DNA of 56,870 bases. Source: Neisseria wadsworthii 9715 (GTDB lineage Bacteria; Pseudomonadota; Gammaproteobacteria; Burkholderiales; Neisseriaceae). A program made the position numbers and the translations under genes. The notes under the pieces were generated by a model, which saw only the letters and a list, made by a program, of their open reading frames with translations, made no database searches and was not told the DNA's origin. This document shows positions 1 through 10,151 of this stretch, one piece after another (the stretch's first letter is position 1; the number at the start of each line of letters is the position of its first letter). The stretch lies in NCBI RefSeq assembly GCF_000227765.1, contig NZ_JH165159.1:1908929-1965798 (forward strand), given 5' to 3'.

Positions 1-32
1 AGGCATTCTTTATTGATGATAAAACAACGCAT

Positions 33-314
33 TCAGCGGCTTCTTTGATCAACCATGCGGTAATAAATCTCGCCGTCTCTGATGTAGCCCAAATCCACCC
101 GGGCGATTTCGGCGATGGCTTCTTTACCGTTTGCCAAGTCGTCCACCTCGGCCGCCAAGGCATTATTGCGCAGGGTGAGCATACTGTTTTCCGTTTCCTG
201 CGCGGTTACTTCGTTTTGCAGGCGCCACATGTCGCGCCAGCCGCCTTTCGACAACCAAAGGTCGTATTGCGAACCGATGATGCAGATACTCAGAAAAACA
301 GTAACCCATCTCAT
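33..314 (-). CDS. ftsB: Cell division protein FtsB
   Basis: Small bitopic divisome protein that joins FtsL and FtsQ and helps activate septal peptidoglycan synthesis at the inner membrane. The 93-residue product has one N-terminal membrane segment (about residues 3-16), then a polar stretch of about 45 residues with heptad-like spacing (residues 30-65) typical of the FtsB coiled coil. Length and architecture match the family. It lies 12 bp downstream of eno on the same strand, the usual neisserial arrangement, so the two are probably co-transcribed. Identified by architecture and context, since the family is poorly conserved in sequence. Confidence 0.9.
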   Translation of the reverse strand: MRWVTVFLSICIIGSQYDLWLSKGGWRDMWRLQNEVTAQETENSMLTLRNNALAAEVDDLANGKEAIAEIARVDLGYIRDGEIYYRMVDQRSR

Positions 315-326
315 GCTGATAACGCC

Positions 327-1631
<1,305 letters not shown>

Positions 1632-1680
1632 TTAGATCGGGGTTTAAAATAGTTTCAGACAGACATTGAAACAGGGTTGA

Positions 1681-1692
1681 TGCCTGTCTGAA
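1681..1692 (+). repeat. DNA uptake sequence, TG-wad dialect, single copy
   Basis: Exact TGCCTGTCTGAA in the eno-guaB gap. A degenerate inverted copy (one mismatch) lies just upstream at 1654-1665, so this was probably once a paired site. Confidence 0.85.
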
Positions 1693-1759
1693 AAATCTCG
1701 TGTTTATACCGGCACCCATCACCCGGCCAAAAGTCCGTAACAGACATTGCCGGCTCAGA

Positions 1760-1789
1760 AAAACTGCCAGTCGTCAAACCGGCAGTTTT
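1760..1789 (-). terminator. Rho-independent terminator of guaB
   Basis: Twelve-base-pair stem (AAAACTGCCGGT / ACTGGCAGTTTT on the minus strand, with one G-T pair) and a 6-nt loop ending in a T tract, placed 10 bp after the guaB stop codon. Confidence 0.85.
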
Positions 1790-1799
1790 ATCACAAATA

Positions 1800-3266
1800 T
1801 CAGCGCACGTGGTAATTGGGCGCTTCTTTGGTAATCTGTACGTCGTGAACGTGCGATTCGCTCATACCGGCAGAAGTAATTTCCACAAATTCCGCTTTTT
1901 CGTGCATTTGCGCAATGCTTGAGCAGCCCAAATAACCCATGCTGGAGCGCAACCCGCCGACCAACTGGTGGATAATCTGCACAATCGGCCCTTTGTAAGG
2001 CACACGGCCTTCAATACCTTCCGGCACATATTTATCCGTGCTTTCCTGTTTGTCTTGGAAATACCGGTCGCTGGAGCCCTGACTCATCGCCCCCAAAGAA
2101 CCCATGCCACGGTAAGATTTATACGAACGGCCTTGATACAGCTCGATTTCGCCCGGCGCTTCATCTGTACCGGCAAACATACCGCCCAACATCACACAAG
2201 ACGCTCCGGCAGCCAGCGCTTTGGCCAAATCGCCCGAAAAACGGATACCGCCGTCGGCAATCAGCGGCACGCCCGTGCCTTTCAAAGCTTCCGCCACATT
2301 ATGAATCGCCGTTAATTGCGGCACACCCACACCGGCCACAATACGGGTGGTACAAATCGAACCCGGGCCGATACCCACTTTCACCGCATCCGCACCGGCC
2401 GCCACCAAATCACGCGCCGCCTGCGCTGTGGCAATATTGCCGCCGATCACCTGCACTTGCGGAAAGTTTTGTTTTACCCATTTCACACGGTCAAGCACAC
2501 CTTGGCTGTGCCCGTGGGCCGTATCCACCACGATCACATCCACCCCGGCTTCTACGAGCGCTTTCACACGCTCATCCGTATCGGCACCCACGCCTACGGC
2601 CGCACCCACCCGTAAACGGCCGTCGGCATCTTTATTAGCATTCGGAAATTCGGTCGTTTTTAAAATGTCTTTAACCGTAATCAGACCTTTAAGTTCCCAA
2701 TCTTCATTCACCACCAAAACACGCTCCACTTTATGGTCGTGCATCACATCGCGCGCATCTTCAATGGATGTGCCCTCAGGCACGGTAACCAATTTTTCCC
2801 GCGGCGTCATGATGGCGGAAACGGGCTGATCCAGCCTTTTTTCAAAACGCAAATCACGGTTGGTTACTAATCCCACCACCTTACCGTTTTCCACAACCGG
2901 CAGGCCGGACATTTTGCGTTTGCGTTGCGACAGCATCTCAATCAAATCGCGGATCAGCATACCCGGTGCGATGATAACAGGATCTTTGACCACACCGCTT
3001 TCATGGCGCTTCACCTTAGCCACGGCAGCAGCCTGCTGCTCGGCGCTCATATTCTTGTGGATAATGCCGATACCGCCTTCCTGCGCCATAGAAATGGCCA
3101 GCTTGGCTTCAGTAACAGTATCCATCGCAGCAGAAAGAAGGGGAAGATTCAGAGAAATTTCACGGGTGAGAGGGGTTTTGAGGGAAACGTCGCGCGGGAG
3201 CACGGTTGAATGTGCGGGAACCAGCAAAACGTCGTCAAAAGTATAGGCTTTTTCTACGATACGCAT
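1800..3266 (-). CDS. guaB: Inosine-5'-monophosphate dehydrogenase
   Basis: NAD-dependent oxidation of IMP to XMP, the committed step of guanine nucleotide synthesis. The 488-residue protein has the split TIM barrel with an inserted pair of CBS domains at about residues 95-205. The catalytic loop GPGSICTTR places the nucleophilic cysteine at residue 305. Length is standard for bacterial IMPDH. It is transcribed alone, with its own terminator and a predicted extended -10 promoter upstream. Confidence 0.98.
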   Translation of the reverse strand: MRIVEKAYTFDDVLLVPAHSTVLPRDVSLKTPLTREISLNLPLLSAAMDTVTEAKLAISMAQEGGIGIIHKNMSAEQQAAAVAKVKRHESGVVKDPVIIAPGMLIRDLIEMLSQRKRKMSGLPVVENGKVVGLVTNRDLRFEKRLDQPVSAIMTPREKLVTVPEGTSIEDARDVMHDHKVERVLVVNEDWELKGLITVKDILKTTEFPNANKDADGRLRVGAAVGVGADTDERVKALVEAGVDVIVVDTAHGHSQGVLDRVKWVKQNFPQVQVIGGNIATAQAARDLVAAGADAVKVGIGPGSICTTRIVAGVGVPQLTAIHNVAEALKGTGVPLIADGGIRFSGDLAKALAAGASCVMLGGMFAGTDEAPGEIELYQGRSYKSYRGMGSLGAMSQGSSDRYFQDKQESTDKYVPEGIEGRVPYKGPIVQIIHQLVGGLRSSMGYLGCSSIAQMHEKAEFVEITSAGMSESHVHDVQITKEAPNYHVR

Positions 3267-3304
3267 GATGCTTTGAAACTTTCAGTTTGTGCAAGATGCA
3301 CGAT

Positions 3305-3313
3305 ATTGTAGCA
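3305..3313 (-). promoter_or_regulatory. Predicted guaB promoter, extended -10
   Basis: On the minus strand TGCTACAAT reads as an extended -10 element (TGn followed by TACAAT) about 40 nt before the guaB start. The -35 region is weak, as is common with extended -10 promoters. Prediction only. Confidence 0.45.
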
Positions 3314-3373
3314 AATCCGCCGCGCTTTAGTAAGCTGCACCAAACAAAAAAAACCATTTTTTTACAGGTTTCC

Positions 3374-3402
3374 ATGACAGCGCCAAAGGAACACGGTAGA
3401 AT
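3374..3402 (+). promoter_or_regulatory. Predicted sigma-70 promoter for the DUF4124 gene and uvrC
   Basis: ATGACA (5/6 to the -35 consensus), a 17-bp spacer, then TAGAAT (5/6 to the -10 consensus), ending about 54 nt before the ATG at 3456. Confidence 0.6.
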
Positions 3403-3455
3403 CAAGTACTAAGCTTTATTCAATCATACATAATATCGACTCCGAAAGAATAAAT

Positions 3456-3938
3456 ATGCACATTACTTCATTTGCCAAACTAACCGCACTCGGTTTGATT
3501 CTCGCCTCAACAAGCCTTCAAGCCAAAGAGGTATATAGCTGGAAAAATGCTAACGGAACCAATACTTACTCAGATGTTCCCCGTAATTTAAAAAGCAACG
3601 GTGTTAACACGATTAATGTGCGCACACAAACCGTAAGCACACCGCCTGCTGCAAAATCCGCCTCAGAAGGCGCATCTTTGTCCGAACAGCAAAAGCAGAT
3701 TAACGACAAAATGGCTGCCAATAATAAGCAGGTTGAAGAAAAAAACAAACAAATCGAAGAAGAAAACCGCAAAACACAAGAAGCCAACTGTAAAACCGCG
3801 CGCATGAACCGTGCATTTGCCGAATCTGCCCGCACAGCCAACCGCGATACCTTAATGGCACGTTATGATGCAGATATTGAAAAATTCTGCTCTACCCCGG
3901 CTCCGGCATCCACGCCGGCGGCTCAATCGCCTAGTTAA
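3456..3938 (+). CDS. DUF4124 domain-containing periplasmic protein
   Basis: A 160-residue exported protein of unknown role. Residues 1-23 form a signal peptide ending SLQA-KE. Residues 24-55 (EVYSWKNANGTNTYSDVP) match the DUF4124 pattern, a short beta module common in proteobacterial envelope proteins. Residues 70-115 are Gln/Lys/Glu/Asn-rich and predicted to form a helix or coiled coil. The tail is Pro/Ala-rich. It sits directly upstream of uvrC with a 16-bp gap and probably shares its promoter. The domain call is by recognition; function is unknown. Confidence 0.8.
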   Translation: MHITSFAKLTALGLILASTSLQAKEVYSWKNANGTNTYSDVPRNLKSNGVNTINVRTQTVSTPPAAKSASEGASLSEQQKQINDKMAANNKQVEEKNKQIEEENRKTQEANCKTARMNRAFAESARTANRDTLMARYDADIEKFCSTPAPASTPAAQSPS

Positions 3939-3954
3939 TCGTTTCCGAGATATT

Positions 3955-5790
3955 GTGTCACACAGTTTTAATCTGTCTGTTTTCTTAAAAAACCTGCCAA
4001 ATCTGCCCGGTGTTTATCGTATGCTCGATAAAAACGGGCAGGTTTTGTATGTGGGTAAAGCAGTTAACTTAAAACGCCGTGTATCCAGCTATTTCCAAAA
4101 AAGCGACCATTCACCACGCATCAGCCTGATGATTAAGCAGATTGCCTCAGTGGAAACCACGGTAACGCGCTCAGAGGCAGAAGCATTAATCTTAGAAAAC
4201 AATCTGATCAAGGCGTTATCACCCAAATACAATATTCTCTTTCGTGATGATAAAAGCTATCCCTATCTGATGCTCAGCGGGCACGATTTTCCGCAGATGG
4301 CGTATTACCGCGGAACACTCAAAAAGCCCAATCAATATTTCGGCCCTTACCCCAACGGGTATGCCGTACACAACAGCATACAGATTTTGCAGAAAGTGTT
4401 CCGGCTGCGCACCTGTGAGGACAGCGTATTCGAACACCGCGACCGTGCTTGTTTGCTTTATCAAATAAAACGCTGCTCCGGCCCTTGCGTCGGCCATATT
4501 TCGCGTGAAGACTATCAGAATAGCGTGCGTGAAGCCGTTACCTTTCTAAACGGTAAAACCGATGAACTTACCCAGATGCTGCACCACAAAATGCAGCAGG
4601 CAGCTGAGCAACTTTACTTTGAAGAAGCCGCACGTTACCGCGATCAAATTCAGGCTTTAGGTTTGGTGCAAAGCCAGCAATTTATCGACAGTAAAAACCC
4701 AAACAATCCGAATGATATCGACATTCTTGCAGTGGCTTCAAAGCATGGCGTGGTTTGCGTGCATTGGGTCAGCATACGCGGCGGACGACATGTTGGCGAC
4801 AAAAGTTTTTTCCCCGACACCCGCAACGATCCTAATCCCGATACTCAAGACTACGCCGAAGCTTTTGTTGCGCAACATTATCTGGGCAAATCCAAGCCGG
4901 ATATCATCATCAGCAATTTCATTCTTCCCCAAAACCTGCGAGAAGTATTAAACGGCGAGCATGTCAAGCAAATTCAATTTGTCAGCAAAACCATAGGCGA
5001 GCGCAAAGTTTGGCTGAAAATGGCCGAGCGAAATGCAGCTTTAGCAATCAACCAATATATTTCCCAGCATACCAACCAGCAACACCGGCTAGATGAGCTT
5101 GCACGTTTATTGAATATAAACCCGGAAGAACTTAACCGTTTGGAATGCTTCGACATCAGTCACACCCAAGGTGAGGCCACCATGGCTTCTTGCGTGGTTT
5201 ATGATGAACAAAGTATCCAACCCTCCCAATACCGGCGTTACAACATCAAAGGTGCGAAAGCAGGTGACGACTACGCAGCGATGCGGGAAGTGCTGATGCG
5301 CCGTTATGGGAAAATGACTGAAGCCGAAGCCAACGGTGAATCAGTGAAATGGCCTGATGCCGTATTGATCGACGGCGGCAAAGGCCAGGTCAGCGTAGCA
5401 GTGGAAGTATGGGAAGAACTGGGCTTGAACATCCCGATTATTGGTATAGCAAAAGGCCCTGAACGCAAAGCAGGTTTGGAAGAATTGATTCTGCCCTTTA
5501 CAGGAGAAGTGTTCCAACTCCCTCCCAACAGCCCTGCCCTGCATCTTTTACAGACGGTACGCGATGAATCGCACCGTTTCGCCATCACAGGCCACCGTAA
5601 AAAGCGGGATAAAGCAAGGGTTACATCATCTCTCAACGACATTCCGGGTATCGGCAGCAAGCGTCGCCAAGCATTACTTACCCGCTTTGGCGGCTTGCGC
5701 GGGGTACAGGCTGCGGGCGTAGAAGAGCTTGCGCAAACCGAAGGCATCAGTTTAGCGTTGGCTCAAAAAATTTACGACAGCCTGCATTAA
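3955..5790 (+). CDS. uvrC: UvrABC system protein C, excinuclease subunit
   Basis: Makes the dual incisions of nucleotide excision repair after UvrAB marks damage. From the GTG at 3955 the product is 611 residues: an N-terminal GIY-YIG nuclease domain (GVYRMLDKNGQVLYVGKA), a UVR motif for UvrB contact near residues 205-240, an RNase H-like nuclease domain, and a C-terminal tandem helix-hairpin-helix. An open frame extends upstream to an ATG at 3865, but that would overlap the preceding gene by 74 nt and add a non-conserved, basic extension. The GTG start gives SHSFNLSVFLKNLPNLPG, the expected N-terminus. The ribosome site before it is weak. Confidence 0.95.
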   Translation: MSHSFNLSVFLKNLPNLPGVYRMLDKNGQVLYVGKAVNLKRRVSSYFQKSDHSPRISLMIKQIASVETTVTRSEAEALILENNLIKALSPKYNILFRDDKSYPYLMLSGHDFPQMAYYRGTLKKPNQYFGPYPNGYAVHNSIQILQKVFRLRTCEDSVFEHRDRACLLYQIKRCSGPCVGHISREDYQNSVREAVTFLNGKTDELTQMLHHKMQQAAEQLYFEEAARYRDQIQALGLVQSQQFIDSKNPNNPNDIDILAVASKHGVVCVHWVSIRGGRHVGDKSFFPDTRNDPNPDTQDYAEAFVAQHYLGKSKPDIIISNFILPQNLREVLNGEHVKQIQFVSKTIGERKVWLKMAERNAALAINQYISQHTNQQHRLDELARLLNINPEELNRLECFDISHTQGEATMASCVVYDEQSIQPSQYRRYNIKGAKAGDDYAAMREVLMRRYGKMTEAEANGESVKWPDAVLIDGGKGQVSVAVEVWEELGLNIPIIGIAKGPERKAGLEELILPFTGEVFQLPPNSPALHLLQTVRDESHRFAITGHRKKRDKARVTSSLNDIPGIGSKRRQALLTRFGGLRGVQAAGVEELAQTEGISLALAQKIYDSLH

Positions 5791-5837
5791 CAGGGGGCTT
5801 TACACAGCTCGCTAATGCAAAATCATTATATGAACAA

Positions 5838-5866
5838 TACCTGTCTGAAAGCTTTTCAGACAGGCA
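5838..5866. terminator. Inverted DUS pair between uvrC and ubiB
   Basis: TaCCTGTCTGAA (one mismatch) and an exact TTCAGACAGGCA are separated by 5 nt and form a hairpin between two converging genes. It is likely a bidirectional terminator as well as an uptake site. Confidence 0.75.
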
Positions 5867-5958
5867 TTATAAATGTAGAGATTGAGATTTCATACAAAAC
5901 TAATTGTTTTTCAAATATCACAAACAATACCGGCTTTATCTGCGACCAAATCGAGAAT

Positions 5959-7470
5959 TTACTTAAACAACACAATCAACACGAGCGCCACAGCAATAAT
6001 ACACAGCCATAAATTCTGTCTTTGCTGTGTTTTTACCAAATGTATATAAGCATCACGCATTTCTTGTTGGCGGGTTTCATCCACCAACATATTGATTTTT
6101 CTCGGCAGACTAGGCAGGATTTGGGCCCAATCAGGCGCTTCGTTTTTTAAAGTGTTCAAAAACGCTTTAGGCCCGACTTGCTCTGCCATCCAGCGGGTTA
6201 AAAAAGGCTTCGCCGTAGTCCATAAATCCAGATCAGGATCAAGCTGGCGGCCCAATCCTTCGATATTCAACAGTGTTTTTTGCAGCAATACAAGTTGCGG
6301 CTGGATTTCTACATTAAAACGCCGGCTTGTTTCAAACAAACGCATCAAAACCAAGCCGAAAGAAATCTGCGATATGGGTTTATTGAAAATCGGTTCGCAC
6401 ACTGCTCGCACGGCTGCTTCCAGCTCCTCCGCCCGCGTATCAGGCGGCACCCAGCCGGATTCTATATGTGCGGTTGCCACACGGTGGTAATCGCGGTTAA
6501 AAAACGCCAGAAAATTGATGGCCAAATAACGTTTGTCATAATCAGTTAAACTGCCGACGATACCGAAGTCAAGCGCAATATAGCGGCCGTCATCCGCTAC
6601 TAGAATATTGCCCGGGTGCATATCGGCATGAAAAAAACCGTGGCGGAATACTTGTGTAAAAAATATTTCCACTCCGTAGCGCGCCAAACGCTGTAAATCG
6701 ATGCCTTTGGCTTTAAGACCTGCTATATAGGCCACCGGCGTGCCGTTCATCCATTCGATTGTGAGTACATCACGGCTGCAATAATCGTAATAGACTTGCG
6801 GTACAATCAGCATGGTGCTGTCTTTAAAATTGCGTCCGAGCTGGCTGGCATTGGCCGCTTCTCTCATCAAATCAAGCTCGTCGTGCAGATACTTGTCAAA
6901 CTCATCCACGACTTCACGCGGACGCAACCTTTTTCCATCGGCAAACAAGCGTTCGATCCACCCTGCACCGAAACGCAACAAAGCCAAGTCCTGCTCAATT
7001 ACCGGTGCCAAATTCGGTCGCAACACTTTTACAGCAACCTGCTCGCCGGAGTGCAAACGCGCTTTATGCACTTGAGCAACAGACGCACTGGCCACCGGCT
7101 TGGTATCGAATTCTGCGTAAAGCTCATCAATCGGCTTTCCTAGCGACTGCTCAATTTGGCGGCGTGACAACTCTGCATCAAAAGGCGGAACACGGTCTTG
7201 CAACTTGGCGAGCTCTACCGCATAGTCGTGTGGAATCAGATCAGGGCGCGTGGAAAGCACTTGTCCGAATTTAACAAATACGGGGCCCAAACTTTCCAAA
7301 GCAAGACGTAGACGCACGGGCAAAGAGGTATCTGAATATTCAGATGATTGGGGAAGCTTACGCAACAAACCACATACCCATGTTCGCCCCCCCATCGGAA
7401 TCAGCAAATCGGACAAACCATATCGATATAGGGTTTTAGTTAATGTGGTCGTGCGTTTAAGCCATTTCAT
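5959..7470 (-). CDS. ubiB: UbiB, atypical kinase for ubiquinone biosynthesis
   Basis: Membrane-bound ABC1/ADCK-type protein kinase-like ATPase required for ubiquinone (coenzyme Q) synthesis. The 503-residue protein has the family KxGQ motif (KFGQ, residues 67-70), an Ala-rich nucleotide loop ([13 protein letters not shown]), the catalytic HADMHPGNI and the metal-binding DFG. The C-terminus holds a hydrophobic anchor ([16 protein letters not shown]). Length is close to that of other UbiB proteins. It converges on uvrC and no other ubi gene is in the window. Confidence 0.95.
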   Translation of the reverse strand: MKWLKRTTTLTKTLYRYGLSDLLIPMGGRTWVCGLLRKLPQSSEYSDTSLPVRLRLALESLGPVFVKFGQVLSTRPDLIPHDYAVELAKLQDRVPPFDAELSRRQIEQSLGKPIDELYAEFDTKPVASASVAQVHKARLHSGEQVAVKVLRPNLAPVIEQDLALLRFGAGWIERLFADGKRLRPREVVDEFDKYLHDELDLMREAANASQLGRNFKDSTMLIVPQVYYDYCSRDVLTIEWMNGTPVAYIAGLKAKGIDLQRLARYGVEIFFTQVFRHGFFHADMHPGNILVADDGRYIALDFGIVGSLTDYDKRYLAINFLAFFNRDYHRVATAHIESGWVPPDTRAEELEAAVRAVCEPIFNKPISQISFGLVLMRLFETSRRFNVEIQPQLVLLQKTLLNIEGLGRQLDPDLDLWTTAKPFLTRWMAEQVGPKAFLNTLKNEAPDWAQILPSLPRKINMLVDETRQQEMRDAYIHLVKTQQRQNLWLCIIAVALVLIVLFK

Positions 7471-7687
7471 AACAAATCATCAGACAATAAAATCATTGAA
7501 AAATCTGCGCATTATGTAGAAACAAACGTGCAAGCTAGGTAGCTATAAAGATAGGTTGGTATCAATACACCCTAAACGGCTGATCCGTTTTAACGAATCA
7601 GCCGCATTTAAATAGTTAAGAAACTCATCTGTTTTTTAGCAAAATACTGCCAATGCCAAAATACTTTCGGGTTTCTCCAACCTATTT

Positions 7688-7699
7688 TTCAGACAGGCA
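7688..7699 (-). repeat. DNA uptake sequence next to the nfsA-like stop codon
   Basis: Exact TTCAGACAGGCA abutting the stop codon of the nitroreductase gene; no inverted partner nearby. Confidence 0.85.
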
Positions 7700-8428
7700 T
7701 CAGCGTTTGGCCAATCCTTTGCGCTGTAAAAACGGCAACACATCCGGGCGCACTTCCTGACAAAGAGAATTGCGTACTTGCTGAGTAAAGTCCAAATCCA
7801 GATTGCTGCGTTGCTTATAGTAATCTTTAACCTGCGCGTTATATGCTTCATAAACCGATTTATCCATGGGGCAGTATCCGTTTTCAGTAACCACGCATTC
7901 GATAGGCAAGCGCGGGCGCATCATGGGCTCTTGGGCAGGCCAACCCAAAGACATACCAAACAGCGGCACCACATTCTCAGGCAGATTCAATATTTCATTG
8001 GTTGCATTGATGTCATCACGCAAGCAACCTATATACACGCCGCCCAAACCGAGTGATTCGGCGGTGAGCATCACATTTTGCGCCATAATCCCCGCATCAA
8101 TCGAGCCCATCAGCGTCATCTCGGTCCAGTCTGTTTGCACATCGGGCGCAATCTGCTTGTGTTTGGCAAAATCAATACAGAACACCAAAAATTCCGCACA
8201 GGTTTCGATATAGTGTTGGTTAGCGCCAACGGCACGCAATTTTTTACGCATTTCCATGTCGGTAACACGGATAATGTGCGCCGACTGCAAAAAGCTGGAA
8301 GTTGAAGCCGCCTGCCCTGCCTTCAAAATGATTTCCAGCATTTCTGCCGGAATCGGTTCGCCCGTGTATTTGCGGATGGAGCGGTGGTTAAGCGCGGTTT
8401 GCAAGGCGGGCTTACTGGTAAATTCCAT
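7700..8428 (-). CDS. NfsA-type oxygen-insensitive NADPH nitroreductase
   Basis: FMN-dependent nitro- and quinone reductase of the NfsA/FRP branch. The 242-residue length fits that branch. The N-terminal RSIRKYTGEPIP is the FMN-phosphate-binding region. The central GLGGVYIGCLRDD and PLFGMSLGWP segments match the nitroreductase fold, and the C-terminal basic segment (PFLQRKGLAKR) is typical of NfsA proteins. It is a single gene, with a start preceded by GGAAC on the minus strand. The substrate cannot be told from sequence. Confidence 0.85.
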   Translation of the reverse strand: MEFTSKPALQTALNHRSIRKYTGEPIPAEMLEIILKAGQAASTSSFLQSAHIIRVTDMEMRKKLRAVGANQHYIETCAEFLVFCIDFAKHKQIAPDVQTDWTEMTLMGSIDAGIMAQNVMLTAESLGLGGVYIGCLRDDINATNEILNLPENVVPLFGMSLGWPAQEPMMRPRLPIECVVTENGYCPMDKSVYEAYNAQVKDYYKQRSNLDLDFTQQVRNSLCQEVRPDVLPFLQRKGLAKR

Positions 8429-8506
8429 ATCAGTTCCTCTTCATTGAATGATGGTTTAAAACATAATTGACTGTGATTTTGCCGAACAAGTTACTTTACT
8501 AATTTT

Positions 8507-8518
8507 TTCAGACAGGCA
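8507..8518 (-). repeat. DNA uptake sequence encoding the 3' end of the phosphatase frame
   Basis: Exact TTCAGACAGGCA. Read on the minus strand, this DUS supplies the last codons and the TGA of the phosphatase reading frame (ending EMPV). Confidence 0.85.
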
Positions 8519-9138
8519 TTTCAACCTGCCGAAACACTTGCTGCATACGCAGCGTATTTAAATGAACCTTCACCTCATCTACTTTCTCTTGCGTAAACAG
8601 CTTATCAATATTTTTCCAAATACTATGAAACCGTAAGATCCTTGCTGCATTTCTTGTTTCGCCGCCTCTACCGGCCACCCCTGATAAATAATCCGATACA
8701 TACCCACAATTAAACCAGTGCGGTCTGCACCATGATAGCAATGTACCGAAACAGGGCCGCTTTGTTGAGATGCTTCAATCAGATAAAGCATTTCGGCAAT
8801 ATTTTTCGGCTTGATATGCCAAGTCAGCAAGGGGCTGTTTATCAGGTTGAAACCACGCCCTCCCAACAACTGCCTGTCATCATTTCGGTCGAAGAAACGA
8901 AGGTTCACAATGCTTTGGATACCTAAGCGTTCGATTTGTGCAATATCATCACGAACCAATTGTTCGCTGCGATAAAGCCTTGCATCTACTTTGCACAAAT
9001 TAGCGTCCTGCTTAACCGGAACGGCCCATCGTGATCGCCCGTAAATAGCAGCATCTTGCGTCTGCCGAACCGTGCTGCAACCTAACCTGCCAACGCAGCC
9101 TAAACCAGCAAAACAGGCACAAAATGGGAAGCGTTCAT
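8508..9138 (-). pseudogene. Dual-specificity phosphatase family protein, frameshifted
   Basis: The reading frame contains the CX5R phosphatase loop HCYHGADRTG and a conserved upstream region (SEQLVRDDIAQIERLGIQSIVNLRFFDRND), so it was a tyrosine or dual-specificity phosphatase, probably exported. After ...QEMQQGSYGF the frame goes off, but the next frame continues as HSIWKNIDKLFTQEKVDEV, the expected family ending. One base is missing near 8628-8631 in a short T run (minus-strand sense). A second lesion is possible at the 5' end: the only ATG with a good ribosome site (AGGAAACA, ATG at 9138) is one base out of frame with the phosphatase. Adding one A would give a signal-like start MKRFPFCACF. 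This is either decay or sequencing error. Confidence 0.7.
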
Positions 9139-9210
9139 TGTTTCCTATTTTTGTTATTGATCTATTTTTTGCAGGAAAGCATTCTATCATCAATCATCAA
9201 GATAAACGAA

Positions 9211-9238
9211 TGCCTGTCTGAAAAGTTTCAGACAGGCA
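9211..9238. terminator. Inverted DUS pair upstream of the SPOR gene end
   Basis: TGCCTGTCTGAA and TTCAGACAGGCA with a 4-nt loop, just after the stop of the SPOR gene on the minus strand; a probable terminator. Confidence 0.8.
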
Positions 9239-9263
9239 TGTTTGCTCTCAGTTGCTCCGATTT

Positions 9264-10151
9264 TTATTTGCATGTTCCACGTTGCAAATTACCGTATTTT
9301 CCTACCACACTTTGCACACCCTGAATATCTGCATCACTCAAACCACTGAAATAAATCTGCATTTTAGCAATACTCATACTGCTTGCTACGCCGCTGCTTT
9401 GCTCGCGGATTTGCGCATTGAAACCCGCATTCTGCAAACGGGATAAAGTAGCCTGCGCAGACTGGCGGTCTGAATAAATCCCAACCACAACACCGCCACC
9501 GCCAATCGAGCCGTTAAATCCTTTCGATGTTACCTCATCCAACACCGTTTGCGCATCGCCTTGACCCGACACAGTAACCGTGTATTTCACATTGCGCTTA
9601 TCGCCGCCTTCTCTTTGCTCTACCTTACGGGTAGCAGCATGCGGCCATTGCACCAGTAAACCTTTGATTCTGTGGTAATCGTCTTCAGGAATGGTAACCG
9701 TTGCAGTGCGGCTGCAACGTGCATTTTGCGTCGCAGCAGGCGGCGGGGCAAACGGGCTTTTCGCTGCTTCGCCTTCATTATTTTGCGCCAGCTCGCGGCG
9801 AACCTTTTCTTCAGCTTCTTTTTTCAGCTTTTCCGCTTGCAGCTTTTTCTCACGCTCCAAACGGGCTTTTTCTTCCGCTGCTTTCTGCTCGGCCGTTTTT
9901 TCTTTCGGTACATGGGTTTCATCTACGGTAGGCTCTTTCGCATCCGCTTTATCACCCGCTTTAATCCAAGACGGCGGCGCGTCTTCCCGCTTCTGCACCA
10001 AAGCCGACTCCGGCACTTTCAATTCGTGCGAACCTTCCGCCACAAGCTCCTTGCTGCTCTCCCCGCTTGTTTTCTTGCTGATGTGGATATTAACCACGGC
10101 ACCGAAAACAATAATGTTCAATGCCACCAATACGGCAAATAACCATTTCAT
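9264..10151 (-). CDS. SPOR domain-containing membrane protein
   Basis: A 295-residue bitopic envelope protein. One N-terminal membrane segment (residues 3-22) is followed by a charged Lys/Glu/Ala-rich linker (about 85-130). The C-terminal region has the beta-alpha pattern of a SPOR repeat ([28 protein letters not shown]), a fold that binds denuded glycan strands at division sites. Cysteines near 145 and at the C-terminus could form a disulfide. Its ATG overlaps the coaX stop by 4 nt, so it belongs to the rfaE2-birA/coaX operon. Its role in division is inferred. Confidence 0.85.
   Translation of the reverse strand: MKWLFAVLVALNIIVFGAVVNIHISKKTSGESSKELVAEGSHELKVPESALVQKREDAPPSWIKAGDKADAKEPTVDETHVPKEKTAEQKAAEEKARLEREKKLQAEKLKKEAEEKVRRELAQNNEGEAAKSPFAPPPAATQNARCSRTATVTIPEDDYHRIKGLLVQWPHAATRKVEQREGGDKRNVKYTVTVSGQGDAQTVLDEVTSKGFNGSIGGGGVVVGIYSDRQSAQATLSRLQNAGFNAQIREQSSGVASSMSIAKMQIYFSGLSDADIQGVQSVVGKYGNLQRGTCK

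Noticed and set aside
2316-2829. Plus-strand open frames opposite guaB
   Set aside because: Arg/Thr/His-rich or Ser/Thr-rich shadow translations of a conserved gene, without ribosome sites.
3865-3954. Upstream ATG extension of UvrC
   Set aside because: It overlaps the DUF4124 gene and adds an unconserved basic segment; the GTG at 3955 fits the family N-terminus.
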